The notes: generated by a model not told the origin, from the letters alone. 47,195 nucleotides of DNA from Treponema sp. (GCA_024695475.1 JAILIC010000003.1:1-47195); one strand, 5' to 3'; numbered from the stretch's first letter, positions 17,630 through 26,820 are shown. Numbers and translations are program-made.

Positions 17630-18709
17630 ATGAAAAAAAGTATCACTAAAATTATAGCAGCCACTGGAGTTGCAGTGACATTTTTGGGACTTGCTTCTTG
17701 TTCAAAAGCAGGCAATAGCGCATCATCTAAAAAAACTGATAGAACATTGTTCTTGTACAATTGGACGTACTATACTCCTGACGAAGTACTTCGTGATTTT
17801 GAAAAAGAGTTTGACTGTACGGTAAAAGTTGACAACTACGCTTCTAACGAAGAAATGTATGCTAAACTTCGTGCTGGCGCAAAAGGATATGATATCGTTG
17901 TACCTTCACAAGACTATGCTTCAATTATGATTAAGCAAGGCATGTTGCGTGAGCTTGATCAGAGCAAGATGACAAACAAGGGCAACATCAATCCTTTAGT
18001 TTTTGAAAAGGCAACATATGATCCTGAAATGAAATATTGTGTACCATACTACTTTGGTGCTGCAGGTATTGCTGTAAACAAGACCAAGGCAACACGAGAA
18101 TATGATCGCACATGGAACATTTTTGCTGACACTCAGTTTAAAGGTCATGCAACCATGATGGATGATATGCGTGAAGTTATCGGTGACGCACTTGCTTATC
18201 AAGGTAAGAGCGTTAACAGCGTTTTTGAAGAAGACCTCAAGAGTGCTACAAACTTAATCAATAACGCATGGAAGCCTAATTTGGTAAAATTTGATGCAGA
18301 AGGATTTGGTAAATCTTTTGCTTCTGGCGATTTCTGGTTGTGTCAGGGATATGCCGAAGTTGTATTTGGTGAAGTTCCTGAAGAAAAATGGGCAGAAACC
18401 ATCGATTTCTTTATTCCTGAAGAAGGTGGCCCTTCTTACCTGGACAGCATGTGTATCTTAAAAGATGCAAAGCACTATGAACTTGCCAATGAGTTTGTAA
18501 ACTATATCCATCGTCCTGAAGTATATGCTAAATTCCTTGATGCATTCCACTTCCCTTGTTTTGTTAACCTCAAGGCTGAACAATACATGACAACAACTCC
18601 GATGTATGAAGCAAACCAGATGAATAACTGTGAGCTTAAGAACGATATCGGTGAAGACTTGGATAAATACAACGAATTATGGCAGACTATTCGTTTTGAG
18701 TCTAACTAA
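17630..18709 (+). CDS. potD: Spermidine/putrescine-binding lipoprotein PotD
   Basis: Substrate-binding component of the polyamine importer. I start it at 17630, preceded by GGAG, giving a lipoprotein signal with lipobox LASC (Cys about 24). Mature sequence starts with the family pattern LFLYNWTYYTPDEVLRDFEKEF, followed by KLRAGAKGYDIVVPSQDY, with polyamine-binding acidic and aromatic residues further on. About 359 residues. It is membrane-anchored and faces the periplasm. Downstream it converges with the Endonuc_Holl-like gene after 16 nt. Confidence 0.93.
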   Translation: MKKSITKIIAATGVAVTFLGLASCSKAGNSASSKKTDRTLFLYNWTYYTPDEVLRDFEKEFDCTVKVDNYASNEEMYAKLRAGAKGYDIVVPSQDYASIMIKQGMLRELDQSKMTNKGNINPLVFEKATYDPEMKYCVPYYFGAAGIAVNKTKATREYDRTWNIFADTQFKGHATMMDDMREVIGDALAYQGKSVNSVFEEDLKSATNLINNAWKPNLVKFDAEGFGKSFASGDFWLCQGYAEVVFGEVPEEKWAETIDFFIPEEGGPSYLDSMCILKDAKHYELANEFVNYIHRPEVYAKFLDAFHFPCFVNLKAEQYMTTTPMYEANQMNNCELKNDIGEDLDKYNELWQTIRFESN

Positions 18710-18725
18710 CTGTTTTAGGTAATAA

Positions 18726-19190
18726 CTAGCTATTTTGATCAGGCTGATAGATTACGTAGCGTACACGCCCGGACTCTACAGCCTGTTTTATTTCACGTTC
18801 ACGTTTTGATAATGTGGATGATCCAGTTTTAACTTCAATAAAAAGTACTTCTTCTATGGGGATACCCTCTCCTGCCCCTGGAAAAGCAACAAAGTCAATT
18901 GGTTTACCAACAAAGCGCACATCCGCTGGATTACAAGGAAATCCTTGCAAAAACGGAGCCACTTGCTCCATCATTTGGCCACCTAATACCGCCCGAGAGC
19001 GTTTAATAGCGTCTTCCCTACCAGCTTTTACAAGATCAGAAAAAGCCTTTTTTGTCTCAGCCTTGCCGACACTCCGTCCCAGGATAAAAGCAAGCAAAAA
19101 CATGATGCATACTACAACTAAAGCACAAATACATATGATAAAGGCAATATAATTATGACGCAGATAGTCAAGTAATATGCTTATTTCCAA
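18726..19190 (-). CDS. Membrane-anchored Holliday-junction-resolvase-related protein (Endonuc_Holl)
   Basis: 154 residues. One N-terminal helix (about 12-38) is followed by a coiled segment and a nuclease-like C-terminal region: VRFVGKPIDFVAFPGAGEG (about 92-110) and VLFIEVKTGSSTLSKREREIKQAV (about 116-140). The D...E-x-K arrangement is that of the PD-(D/E)xK nuclease superfamily and matches the Endonuc_Holl family. Start codon is TTG at 19190 overlapping the end of the upstream gene by 10 nt. True resolvase activity is not established for this family. Confidence 0.85.
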   Translation of the reverse strand: MEISILLDYLRHNYIAFIICICALVVVCIMFLLAFILGRSVGKAETKKAFSDLVKAGREDAIKRSRAVLGGQMMEQVAPFLQGFPCNPADVRFVGKPIDFVAFPGAGEGIPIEEVLFIEVKTGSSTLSKREREIKQAVESGRVRYVIYQPDQNS

Positions 19191-20170
19191 GTACTGCAGA
19201 TTCTGAACCCCATATAGTTATATACTTCATTCGGATCATAGGCATAACGATCCCCGGCACAGATAAAACCAGTATACAAAGACCAGCTGCCACCTCTACT
19301 TACCCGCTGTGATCCATACTGCGGCCCCGTAGCTCGTGTACCAGAATCTACATCAAGATAATCTGCCATCCAGTCCCAACAAAACTCCAGTACATTACCA
19401 CTCATATCAAACAGTCCCATAGCATTTGCACGGCCACTACCAGGAGCCGGCAAAGCTTCCGGTACAAACAAGGTACCAGCAGTACCAACGGTATGAGTTT
19501 CTTCAGCATTCATATCACACCAGGCTACATCTGTCTGAGGGACAGAGTCATCAGCTTTTCCTTTTGCATTAACCTGACCACTAGCCAGCTCGCCACTTTG
19601 AAAACCTTTTTTGAGACGGCGAGCTGCATATTCCCATTCAGTTTCAGTCGGCAGCCGATAGCCAGAAGCCGACCAATCACACACTGCCAAATCACAAGAG
19701 GCAGTATCAGTTGAGTCACGGAGTACCGCACCATTATATGTATAACAAGGCGTTTTACCTTGTTGCTCACTCAATGCATTGCACCACACAATGGCATCAT
19801 ACCAGTTAATCATAGTAACTGGTTGATACATGGTGTCTGACTCAGGAGCTTTACCCCTGCTGCTATGAGAACCTGCCTGACCAAGATTTTCAAAAACATA
19901 CCCTTCAGACTCTGCTCGTGTGCGTACCTGATACCAAAGCCCATACGTAGTTTCGTATTTATTAAGATAAAACGGACGTACCCAGCGTTCTGCAGTATAG
20001 GACTGACTGCCATCCCCAATAACAAACGTATCATACGGAATAGTATTATTTTGAGGCCCAAGGGCAACCATGTCTATATCTTTATAATCCGCTGACTTTA
20101 CGTCATCTGCGTGTACACAAATACCACACATGCAAAACAAGATACATACAAAGCTACGTATTTTTTTCAC
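19181..20170 (-). CDS. Exported formylglycine-generating-enzyme (SUMF1)-family protein
   Basis: 329 residues with a signal peptide (cleavage near VHADD). The FGE-sulfatase fold is shown by the N-terminal WVRPFYLNKYETTYGLW, PVTMINWYDAIVWCNALSEQQG, SGYRLPTETEWEYAAR and terminal VSRGGSW...YMGFRI blocks. Many bacterial members are not sulfatase activators but serve other periplasmic roles; no sulfatase is present nearby. Start is GTG overlapping the corA stop as GTGA. It forms a translationally coupled trio with corA and the downstream nuclease-like gene. Confidence 0.88.
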   Translation of the reverse strand: MKKIRSFVCILFCMCGICVHADDVKSADYKDIDMVALGPQNNTIPYDTFVIGDGSQSYTAERWVRPFYLNKYETTYGLWYQVRTRAESEGYVFENLGQAGSHSSRGKAPESDTMYQPVTMINWYDAIVWCNALSEQQGKTPCYTYNGAVLRDSTDTASCDLAVCDWSASGYRLPTETEWEYAARRLKKGFQSGELASGQVNAKGKADDSVPQTDVAWCDMNAEETHTVGTAGTLFVPEALPAPGSGRANAMGLFDMSGNVLEFCWDWMADYLDVDSGTRATGPQYGSQRVSRGGSWSLYTGFICAGDRYAYDPNEVYNYMGFRICSTWK

Positions 20171-21171
20171 CGGTCATTATTCCTCTTTCGGTTTTTACGG
20201 CTTTTTCTCTGGTTAGGCGAAATTCGTTGCAACGGAGATCGATCCCTCAGCATAAACCAAGCAAGCGCTGTGGAACCCAAACAGATAAGTCCGACAAAAA
20301 TCATACCCCGATTACCAATTGTCGTAAACGGTAACGGAATATTCATACCAAAAAAACTAACAACAAAAGTTGGAACCATAAGAACAATGTTCAATATGGT
20401 CAGTTTCTTCATGACGATATTCAGATTGTTAGATATAACAGAAGCAAATGCATCCATCATACCAGACAAAATATTACTATAGGTATCGGCCATACCGATT
20501 GCCTGCCTATTATCTATTTCGACATCATCAAGCCATTCCTGATCGTCAGCATCAAGGGTAAGCAATCGTGTCTTACGGATTTTTTCAAGCAACACCTGAT
20601 TGTTTGCAAGTGATGTCGTAAAAAACTCCAATGACTTTTCCAAATTGAGGAGCTGGATAATCTCTTTATTTTCAATGGAAACTTGCAGTTCTTTTTGGAT
20701 ACTTGCGGAACGCCGATTTATTTCTTTAAGATAGCGCAAAAAGGTAATATCAGAACGACTTAATATACGTATGATAAAAGCAGGGAAATCCGATAAAGAA
20801 ATATTTTTAACGCGATTAGCCGAAAAATCTTTTAATACTTCGCTATCAGTCCAGCAAATAGTAATAACTAGATTCTTTTTTAATATAATACCAAGAGGAA
20901 CGGTAAAATAAGGAATCTCTGCAGAAGGTACATATACCGGCAAACGGATAATCACTAATGTGTAATTATCAGCATCTTCAATACGCGATAACTCGTCAGG
21001 GTCAAGGATATCAAGCATATGTTCCGGATCAATACCGTATTCTTTTTCTAATGTAGCAGTATCATCATGGGATACAGAACGTGCATCAACCCATGTATTA
21101 AGAGAAGCATCCAACTCCTCTTTTTTTCGCTTTACTAATCTGCCATTTTCTTGTTGCCAAAAAACTATCAT
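20167..21171 (-). CDS. corA: CorA-family magnesium/divalent-cation transporter
   Basis: 334 residues. A long cytoplasmic domain (1-265) precedes two C-terminal helices. The signature G-M-N selectivity motif is present in VVSFFGMNIPLP near residue 283, where Y-GMN is usual and F-GMN occurs here. The tail is strongly basic. It starts the minus-strand trio with the FGE-like and Endonuc_Holl genes. Family call is firm; the ion (Mg, Co, Ni or Zn) cannot be told from sequence. Confidence 0.9.
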   Translation of the reverse strand: MIVFWQQENGRLVKRKKEELDASLNTWVDARSVSHDDTATLEKEYGIDPEHMLDILDPDELSRIEDADNYTLVIIRLPVYVPSAEIPYFTVPLGIILKKNLVITICWTDSEVLKDFSANRVKNISLSDFPAFIIRILSRSDITFLRYLKEINRRSASIQKELQVSIENKEIIQLLNLEKSLEFFTTSLANNQVLLEKIRKTRLLTLDADDQEWLDDVEIDNRQAIGMADTYSNILSGMMDAFASVISNNLNIVMKKLTILNIVLMVPTFVVSFFGMNIPLPFTTIGNRGMIFVGLICLGSTALAWFMLRDRSPLQRISPNQRKSRKNRKRNNDR

Positions 21172-21250
21172 AATAACACCCTGTTGAATTTGCTTCCTAT
21201 TGTATCAAAAAAGCTATCATTTTTCCAATAAAAAGTTATATATTGTATAT

Positions 21251-21631
21251 ATGAAGATTGCTTTTATCAGTATTTTCCTCTCCCTTTTTATGGTAGTGAC
21301 AGGATGTACCTCGCTACAAAATCAAAACGCCTATCTTTTGTCTGATATAGAAACAAGTGATTCCGAACTTAGTTGCACTTTTTTTAATAACACGGATAAA
21401 ACAATACAGGAAATAACTATAGCTCTTGCACAAGACAGCCAAGAGGTATCGATACAACACTACACCGTATATATACCGCCATTTTCAAGCATAGACCTCA
21501 CAATGAGTCTGCCATCCGATTATGACTATACGATGACTACCGATCAATACCTCTACGCCACTCAAATCATCTATACTGACGGAACAGTATGGAACAATCC
21601 GTATGGTACATCAGGCATCTATCTTCCGTAA
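21251..21631 (+). CDS. Small lipoprotein of unknown function
   Basis: 126 residues from the ATG at 21251 (an upstream in-frame ATG at 21200 lacks a signal). Lipobox VVTGC gives a Cys about residue 17. The mature part is a predicted beta-sandwich with CTFFNNTDKTIQEITIALAQ followed by alternating strands; no family was recognised. The 3' end overlaps the convergent phosphoesterase gene by 21 nt. Confidence 0.65.
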   Translation: MKIAFISIFLSLFMVVTGCTSLQNQNAYLLSDIETSDSELSCTFFNNTDKTIQEITIALAQDSQEVSIQHYTVYIPPFSSIDLTMSLPSDYDYTMTTDQYLYATQIIYTDGTVWNNPYGTSGIYLP

Positions 21632-22309
21632 CTCAGCCTGTGTTACCACCCATGAGCCATTCTGTTTTTCCACGGACATCTCTGCATAGCAGCCTTCCGC
21701 AAGCGGACCTGGATTTATAACGACAGTAGAACCGATATGGTCGATAGCAATACCCTCATGAATATGGCCAGTGACAACTGCCAAAGGCTGTTTTTGTTCA
21801 ATAAATTCACGAAGCAACTGAGAGCCAACGTGTACACCAGGAGCTACCTGATCACAGCCTGTATCCTTTGGAGGATTATGCATAAGCACAATAAGATTAT
21901 TCCAATGCCCCTGCTCATCAGCTGCACTAGCTGCTGACGTATTAACTATATCAAAGTCAGTAAGCATTTCAGCTTCATCACGTTCATTTGGAGTAGTTCC
22001 TGTAAACTTAGTACCACCACCACAACCAGCAAATGCCAAGCCCTCATGGTACAACAAAGCGCCCTGTACGCTGATATCTTTTTCTTCGATATCAGTGATA
22101 AAAGTCGGTTCATCACAATTACCAAGAACGGCATAAATCGTTTCGTGTTTTTTGCATAAAGCTTCCAATGCAGGTGTAGCAGTATCTAAATGATCAAACT
22201 CGGTAAAATCTCCAGCAAATAAAACTACATCAGCTGCAGCAAACTGGGCATCCAATAAATCAAGTTTTTGTATTGCACCATGCAAATCAGAAAGTACTAA
22301 GAATTTCAT
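21611..22309 (-). CDS. Metallophosphoesterase (YfcE/MJ0936-like)
   Basis: 232 residues with all metal-binding motifs: D-L-H (SDLHG, residues 7-11), AGDF-TEFD (about 33), LGNCDEP (about 62), and GHIHEG (about 180). These ligate two metals in the calcineurin-like fold. It is a soluble enzyme likely hydrolysing phosphodiesters or phosphate monoesters. RBS GGGGAGGA precedes the ATG, and only 11 nt separate it from hisC upstream, implying one transcript. Specific substrate unknown. Confidence 0.88.
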   Translation of the reverse strand: MKFLVLSDLHGAIQKLDLLDAQFAAADVVLFAGDFTEFDHLDTATPALEALCKKHETIYAVLGNCDEPTFITDIEEKDISVQGALLYHEGLAFAGCGGGTKFTGTTPNERDEAEMLTDFDIVNTSAASAADEQGHWNNLIVLMHNPPKDTGCDQVAPGVHVGSQLLREFIEQKQPLAVVTGHIHEGIAIDHIGSTVVINPGPLAEGCYAEMSVEKQNGSWVVTQAELRKIDA

Positions 22310-22320
22310 ACAGTCCTCCC

Positions 22321-23469
22321 CTATAGGTCAGCCATCACAGTACGCAGTGCCTGCATCTGCTCTGGTGTACCGATAGTGATACGTAAAAAGTTTTCAATAC
22401 CAGGGGTATTAAAATGACGCACCAATATGCCATCATTTTTAATATGTTCATAGGCTTTATGCCCATCAATACCACTTTTTTGCACAAAAATAAAATTAGT
22501 TTGTGATGGCAGTACATTCCACCCCTTATCACGCAAAAAAGCTGCAAAAGAGTCTCTTTCTTCTGCAACACGTTTAGCACACTGTACATAGTATGCCGTG
22601 TCTTTACATGCTGCACAACCTGCCACTTGCGAAACAGCATCAATAGGAAAATGATTAAGAGAATTCTTTACGGTAGTCACTGCCTGTATCAATTCAGGAG
22701 CTGCAACAAGATACCCAAGTCGCATTCCTGCTCCACAGAGACTCTTGCTGAATGTACGTACAACAACAAGATTAGGAAACTCTGCCAATAAAGGAATACA
22801 ACTTTCACCACCAAAATCGACATATGCCTCATCAACAACAAACACCTTGTCTTTTGGAGCTTGTTGTATCATAGCGCGTACTTGTGAGCGTGTCAGTCCC
22901 AATCCTGTAGGTGCATTTGGGTTTGCAAAAATAATACTTGAGTCATATTCTTGTGCCTTTGCAAGCATAGTTTGTACATCAAGTGACCAATCAGCATGTA
23001 AACTGACCTGTTCAAGCGGTACTCCATAAAAGCCTGCATACACGGGATAAAAGCTATAGGTAAAGGTTGGCAAAACCAGAGGACGATCATTGTCAAAAAA
23101 TGCATAAAACACAAATGACAATACTTCATCACTACCATTGCCGGTATAAATCATATCAGGAGTTACCGTAAACGGTAGAGCATCCTGAACATCAGGAGTA
23201 CAGACCTCACCTTGTACATGAGTACGGCACAAAACACCACCGGTTGCATTGAGCATATGTGCAATTTCAGCATGCAATGACAAAGAGTCAGGATCTGGAT
23301 ACAGGGCTAGTTTTTCAGGATGTGCCGCAACAAAAGCATTTAACGCTTCCACTACCTTTGGAGATGGCGGATAAGGATTTTCATTTGCATTTAATTTTAT
23401 ATACTTTCTGTCTTTAGGCTGCTCTCCAGGAACATACGGATGCAAGCCTGCCATTCGTTTTGCTAACAT
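22321..23469 (-). CDS. hisC: Histidinol-phosphate aminotransferase (class I/II PLP enzyme)
   Basis: 382 residues of fold-type-I PLP aminotransferase: LNANENPYPPSP (26-37), TGNGSDEVLSF (about 109), NPNAPTG (183-189), VDEAY (about 212-216) and the PLP lysine K242 in TFSKSLCGAG. A roughly 20-residue insertion rich in Cys and Val lies about 80-100 before the TGNGSDE motif. Strictly histidine-biosynthetic use is not shown: no other his genes are present, and relatives act on aromatic or other amino acids. GAGGAT precedes the ATG; the phosphoesterase follows. Confidence 0.88.
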   Translation of the reverse strand: MLAKRMAGLHPYVPGEQPKDRKYIKLNANENPYPPSPKVVEALNAFVAAHPEKLALYPDPDSLSLHAEIAHMLNATGGVLCRTHVQGEVCTPDVQDALPFTVTPDMIYTGNGSDEVLSFVFYAFFDNDRPLVLPTFTYSFYPVYAGFYGVPLEQVSLHADWSLDVQTMLAKAQEYDSSIIFANPNAPTGLGLTRSQVRAMIQQAPKDKVFVVDEAYVDFGGESCIPLLAEFPNLVVVRTFSKSLCGAGMRLGYLVAAPELIQAVTTVKNSLNHFPIDAVSQVAGCAACKDTAYYVQCAKRVAEERDSFAAFLRDKGWNVLPSQTNFIFVQKSGIDGHKAYEHIKNDGILVRHFNTPGIENFLRITIGTPEQMQALRTVMADL

Positions 23470-23510
23470 ATCCTCATTCTATGCATAAGAACTTAAAACG
23501 TCAACTGCAC

Positions 23511-23544
23511 AAAAAAGACTCCAAGGCATCACCCCGGAGTCTTT
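23511..23544 (-). terminator. Rho-independent terminator of leuCD
   Basis: Read on the minus strand, GACTCC (23541-23536) and GGAGTC (23522-23517) flank a 13-nt loop and are followed by six Ts (23516-23511). It lies between leuD (ends 23560) and hisC (starts 23469), separating the two units. Confidence 0.8.
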
Positions 23545-23559
23545 AACATGCGATGTATA

Positions 23560-24063
23560 TCACTCTTTACCAAAGCGCTTACGCATCAGCGGTTTTATGC
23601 CACCAGCTTCAAGTATTTTCATAGCTTGTTCACCTAACTGTTCGCAAGGATAGGACTCGCCTGTTTCTTGCACGGTTACTGTTCCTTTTTCTAAATTTAC
23701 CGTAAGGGTTTGTCCTTCTTTTACTTTGGAGCTAATACCTTTACAGATGATAGGCAACAAGCCCAGATTTATGGCATTACGAAAAAAGATCCGTGCAAAG
23801 GAATCTGCTAAAACGGCAGAAGCACCCATGTTTAAGAGTGCTATAGGTGCATGTTCACGACTGGAGCCACAACCAAAGTTTCTACCGGCGACAACAATAC
23901 CACCTTGCGGAAAATTTGGAGCAATATCCTCACTCACACCACATAAACAGTGGCTTCCTATTTCTTTAGGATCAGTAATTGCCAGAAAGCGTCCTGGATA
24001 AATTTGGTCAGTATCAATGTTATCGCCTACTATAATGATTTTTCCTGTTACTTCTGTTTTCAT
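23560..24063 (-). CDS. leuD: 3-isopropylmalate dehydratase small subunit
   Basis: Swivelling-domain subunit that completes the active site with LeuC to isomerise 3-isopropylmalate to 2-isopropylmalate in leucine synthesis. 167 residues, including NIDTDQIYPGRF (about 15-26) and the substrate-contact loop GRNFGCGSSREHAPIAL (about 61-77). Starts 13 nt after leuC stop. It is of the short archaeal-type small subunit; homoaconitase of the same family is an alternative that no neighbour supports. Confidence 0.88.
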   Translation of the reverse strand: MKTEVTGKIIIVGDNIDTDQIYPGRFLAITDPKEIGSHCLCGVSEDIAPNFPQGGIVVAGRNFGCGSSREHAPIALLNMGASAVLADSFARIFFRNAINLGLLPIICKGISSKVKEGQTLTVNLEKGTVTVQETGESYPCEQLGEQAMKILEAGGIKPLMRKRFGKE

Positions 24064-24076
24064 AGTACGTCTCCTT

Positions 24077-25336
24077 TTACAGATACTCTCTTGGATCAGT
24101 GATATGTCCAGTTATCATACTTGCCGCGACTGTTGCAGGACTTGCAAGATACATCTGAGCCTCTGTTGAGCCCATACGTCCAGGGAAGTTACGGTTTGTG
24201 CTGGTAATACATACTTCACCTGGTGCCAAAATACCTTCATGTGCACCAAGGCATGCTCCACATCCTGGAGTAGTAATAGTTGCACCAGAGTCCATAAGAT
24301 CCTGTATGTAGCCTTTTTTAATACATGCCTGCATTACTTCGCGAGATGCGGGCACGATAATGAGTCGTGTATAAGGAGGAATATGTTTACCTTTGAGTAT
24401 TTGAGCAGCAACAGCGATATCCTCTTCCCGACCACCAGTACAACTGCCAATATATCCTTGATTGAGAGTAACCTCTCCCTGAGAGACAACACTTGTAAGC
24501 GAATGCACATTTTCTACACTACTTGGGCAAGCCAACTGAGGCTCCAGACGGGATACATCAAAAACATAACTTTCAGCATAGTGATATCCCGGATCCGTGT
24601 TCTGCACTTCATAGGGACGTACGGCACGCTTTGCCACATAATCAAGGACATCTTGATTTGGTTGCATATATGCAGTCTTTGCTCCCATCTCAACAGCCAT
24701 ATTGCAAATACACATGCGGCCTGCAACATTCAGAGATTGTACATAACTGCCGGTAAAGTCGATTGCTTTGTATACCGCACCGTCTGCTCGTATCTTACCC
24801 AGCACTGCAAGTATGACATCCTTTGGATACACACCACGGGGAGCTTCGCCTTCCAATCGTACTTCAATAATTTCTGGTACACGGAACCACAGCTCTCCTG
24901 TCATGAGTATGGTAGCCATATCTGTAGCACCACAGCCGGTACCCATAGCACCAAAAGCTCCATGCGTAGTAGTATGACTGTCAGTTGCAACAACTATCAT
25001 TCCTGGGTAAATGACACCGGCCTCTGGCATAACCTGGTGGCATACACCACAGTTAGTATCAAAATGAAATCGTAGATTGTTCTTTTGTGCAAACTCACGC
25101 ATTTCCTTATGGTTTGCAGCACTTTTTATATCAGGGGTCGGGGCATAGTGATCAAATACAAAGGCACAACGCGTATTATCCCAGACCTTTTCGCCTCCCA
25201 TCTCATAAAATGAATACACTGTTTGAAGATACAAATCATTAATCTCAGCAAAATCTACTTTTGCAGTTACAATTTCTCCTGTTTTAACAGTTGCTTTGCC
25301 ACTGTTTTTTGCAAGAATCTTTTCGATTGCATGCAT
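24077..25336 (-). CDS. leuC: 3-isopropylmalate dehydratase large subunit
   Basis: 419 residues of the aconitase superfamily with the three [4Fe-4S] cysteines: NQGYIGSCTGGREEDI (about 295) and the paired cysteines of TTPGCGACLGAHEG (about 353). HFDTNCGVCHQVMPEAG and VATDSHTTTHGAFGAMG (about 92-135) form the N-terminal active-site signature. AGGAGG precedes the ATG. Together with leuD it makes the cytoplasmic isopropylmalate isomerase. A long, GC-rich structured leader lies upstream. Confidence 0.9.
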   Translation of the reverse strand: MHAIEKILAKNSGKATVKTGEIVTAKVDFAEINDLYLQTVYSFYEMGGEKVWDNTRCAFVFDHYAPTPDIKSAANHKEMREFAQKNNLRFHFDTNCGVCHQVMPEAGVIYPGMIVVATDSHTTTHGAFGAMGTGCGATDMATILMTGELWFRVPEIIEVRLEGEAPRGVYPKDVILAVLGKIRADGAVYKAIDFTGSYVQSLNVAGRMCICNMAVEMGAKTAYMQPNQDVLDYVAKRAVRPYEVQNTDPGYHYAESYVFDVSRLEPQLACPSSVENVHSLTSVVSQGEVTLNQGYIGSCTGGREEDIAVAAQILKGKHIPPYTRLIIVPASREVMQACIKKGYIQDLMDSGATITTPGCGACLGAHEGILAPGEVCITSTNRNFPGRMGSTEAQMYLASPATVAASMITGHITDPREYL

Positions 25337-25427
25337 ACGCCCGTTCCTCCTTTTATATGCTATTGATTATTGTAACTGCCTTTATCGCAGCACGCAATGA
25401 TTTTACCCACACGTTTTTTGCAATGCG

Positions 25428-25485
25428 CCCAGTAGGTCTGGGTACGCGATGTGTGTGCCCCTGGGTGAGACTCGCCCAAGGGGGC
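25428..25485. other. GC-rich double hairpin between sigma factor gene and leuC
   Basis: Two hairpins: CCCAG-TAGGT-CTGGG (25428-25442) and a longer one in which GCCCC-T-GGG pairs with CCC-A-GGGGC (25457-25485; one bulge of two bases). The inner loop can extend pairing as GAG/CTC. This is far more GC-rich than the surrounding DNA. It lies downstream of the sigma gene stop (25491) and upstream of leuC. Neither hairpin has a T-tract; terminator or leuC leader is inferred. Confidence 0.6.
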
Positions 25486-25490
25486 TGGAC

Positions 25491-26096
25491 TTAGGCGTAT
25501 AATCCGTTCAAAGCGTTTTTCAAAGTGCTAAAAGCAGCCTTTTCGATCTGATGAATGCGAGTTTTAGTAAGACCATAACAGTCGGCAATAGAGCTAAAAG
25601 ATTGAGGTTTTGTGTTTCCAAAACCATAGTGGCGGATAATAACGTCAGCTTCCTTTTTAGAGAGGGAATTAATGGCATCTTGCACACATTTAGAGACAGC
25701 TTCGTTCATATATTTTTCTTCGATTGGGTTTGTTAAATCATCTTCCAAAGCAGAAAGGATAGCTTCGTCATCGATATCGCACTCGTTTGTTTTTACGTAT
25801 TTACCAGCTGCACGCTGAATTTCGTTGCGGATGTACCATTTTGCATATGTTGTAAAACGAAAGCCTTTTTCAGCATCAAAGCGGTCAACTGCACGGATCA
25901 GGCCGACAATAGCTTCGCTGATTAAATCTTCACGTTCAAGCTTATAACCACGAAAACCCTTTGAGTAATGGATTGCAAATGGAATATTAGCAAGGATAAA
26001 ATGCTCGCGTGCCTTTTTGTCACCGTTTTTAACACGGAGTGCACACTGGTATTCCTCATCAGCTGAAAATGTGTTATAATGTGGATAGTTACTCAT
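25491..26096 (-). CDS. Sigma-70 family RNA polymerase sigma factor
   Basis: 201 residues. Region 2 spans about 28-95: EREDLISEAIVGLIRAVDRFDAEKGFRFTTYAKWYIRNEIQRA, containing the core-binding and -10-recognition helices. Region 3 is shortened. Region 4 spans about 140-195 with INSLSKKEADVIIRHYGF and the HTH SSIADCYGLTKTRIHQIEKAAFSTLKNAL. It resembles small RpoD/RpoH-like alternative factors rather than ECF. GGGGG precedes the ATG. Being next to the FliG-like block, it may control genes there, but no target promoter is shown. Confidence 0.9.
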   Translation of the reverse strand: MSNYPHYNTFSADEEYQCALRVKNGDKKAREHFILANIPFAIHYSKGFRGYKLEREDLISEAIVGLIRAVDRFDAEKGFRFTTYAKWYIRNEIQRAAGKYVKTNECDIDDEAILSALEDDLTNPIEEKYMNEAVSKCVQDAINSLSKKEADVIIRHYGFGNTKPQSFSSIADCYGLTKTRIHQIEKAAFSTLKNALNGLYA

Positions 26097-26165
26097 AAAA
26101 GCCCCCTATATAATGTGGTAGAATAAAGTTTGAAACATAATATAGGCGTATGGACTTTCCAAAAG

Positions 26166-26200
26166 TACAAAAATCTGTGTAAAAACAGCAGATTTTTGTA
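26166..26200 (-). terminator. Terminator of the Sel1-like gene
   Basis: TACAAAAATCTG (26166-26177) and CAGATTTTTGTA (26189-26200) form a perfect 12-bp stem with an 11-nt loop that can close further. It lies just after the Sel1-like gene on the minus strand and before the sigma factor gene. The U-rich end of the stem continues into CTTTTGG. Confidence 0.6.
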
Positions 26201-26232
26201 AATTAGTACTATACACATGTGTGTAGTTTATG

Positions 26233-26820
26233 TTACTTTTCTGATTCCTTGTCCATTTTGTCCCAATATGCAGCTTTCTTTTCATCATATATCGGGTTGT
26301 TAGGATTTTTAGAGTCGTACAAGCGTGCAATCCAGTAATACAAACATTCGATTAAACCATCTGGACAATCACTGCTTTCCTTTTTGCTTTCTTCAATTGT
26401 TTTGAGAGCAAGAGCTTCAGCTGCAATAAAATCCTGTGCAGTCGGAAGCGTTTCTCCTTCCTCAAGGTTTTCTTCTGTTGCATGGCTGATATAAATGCAA
26501 TCGTGCATTGCAAACCAGAGCATAGCATGGACACTACCAAGATCTTTTGCTTTTTTAAAATATGATTTTGCCTTTTCCTCACTTTCTTTTGAGCTGATAT
26601 CTATGAGAGCGCTTTTTGATGGGTCATCTGGATTAAAAACGCCAACGCTGTACAAAAAGCCCAAAACCTTAAGTGCATACACATTATTTTGCTCAGCTTC
26701 CTTTTCAAAAAGTGCAAGGTTTTTATCAAAATTGATTCCGCGGTTAAGTTCATCAGCGGCATGCTCAAATGTTGCGATTTCTTTTTCTGAAAACTTGTTC
26801 AAATCTGTTATGTTTGTCAT
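26233..26820 (-). CDS. Sel1-like repeat protein
   Basis: 195 residues from the ATG at 26820, which a GGAGG directly precedes; an upstream in-frame ATG at 26832 overlaps that RBS. The segment YALKVLGFLYSVGVFNPDDPSKS...KAKSYFKKAKDLGSVHAMLWFAMHD (about 44-110) carries the repeated A-x3-L-x2-hY-x2-G and YF-x2-A-x3-G pattern of Sel1/TPR-like repeats. No signal peptide. It is predicted to be a cytoplasmic helical scaffold; its partner is unknown. Confidence 0.7.
   Translation of the reverse strand: MTNITDLNKFSEKEIATFEHAADELNRGINFDKNLALFEKEAEQNNVYALKVLGFLYSVGVFNPDDPSKSALIDISSKESEEKAKSYFKKAKDLGSVHAMLWFAMHDCIYISHATEENLEEGETLPTAQDFIAAEALALKTIEESKKESSDCPDGLIECLYYWIARLYDSKNPNNPIYDEKKAAYWDKMDKESEK

Noticed and set aside
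24239-25075. 278-codon plus-strand open frame
   Set aside because: Antisense to leuC, whose iron-sulfur and active-site motifs are intact; Cys/His-rich nonsense composition.
24077-25336. Homoaconitase rather than isopropylmalate isomerase
   Set aside because: Cannot be excluded by sequence, but no lysine-pathway neighbour is visible; leucine function is the commoner case.
25428-25490. tRNA or tRNA-like gene
   Set aside because: No four-arm fold, no T-loop GTTCRA or anticodon loop; only two simple hairpins.
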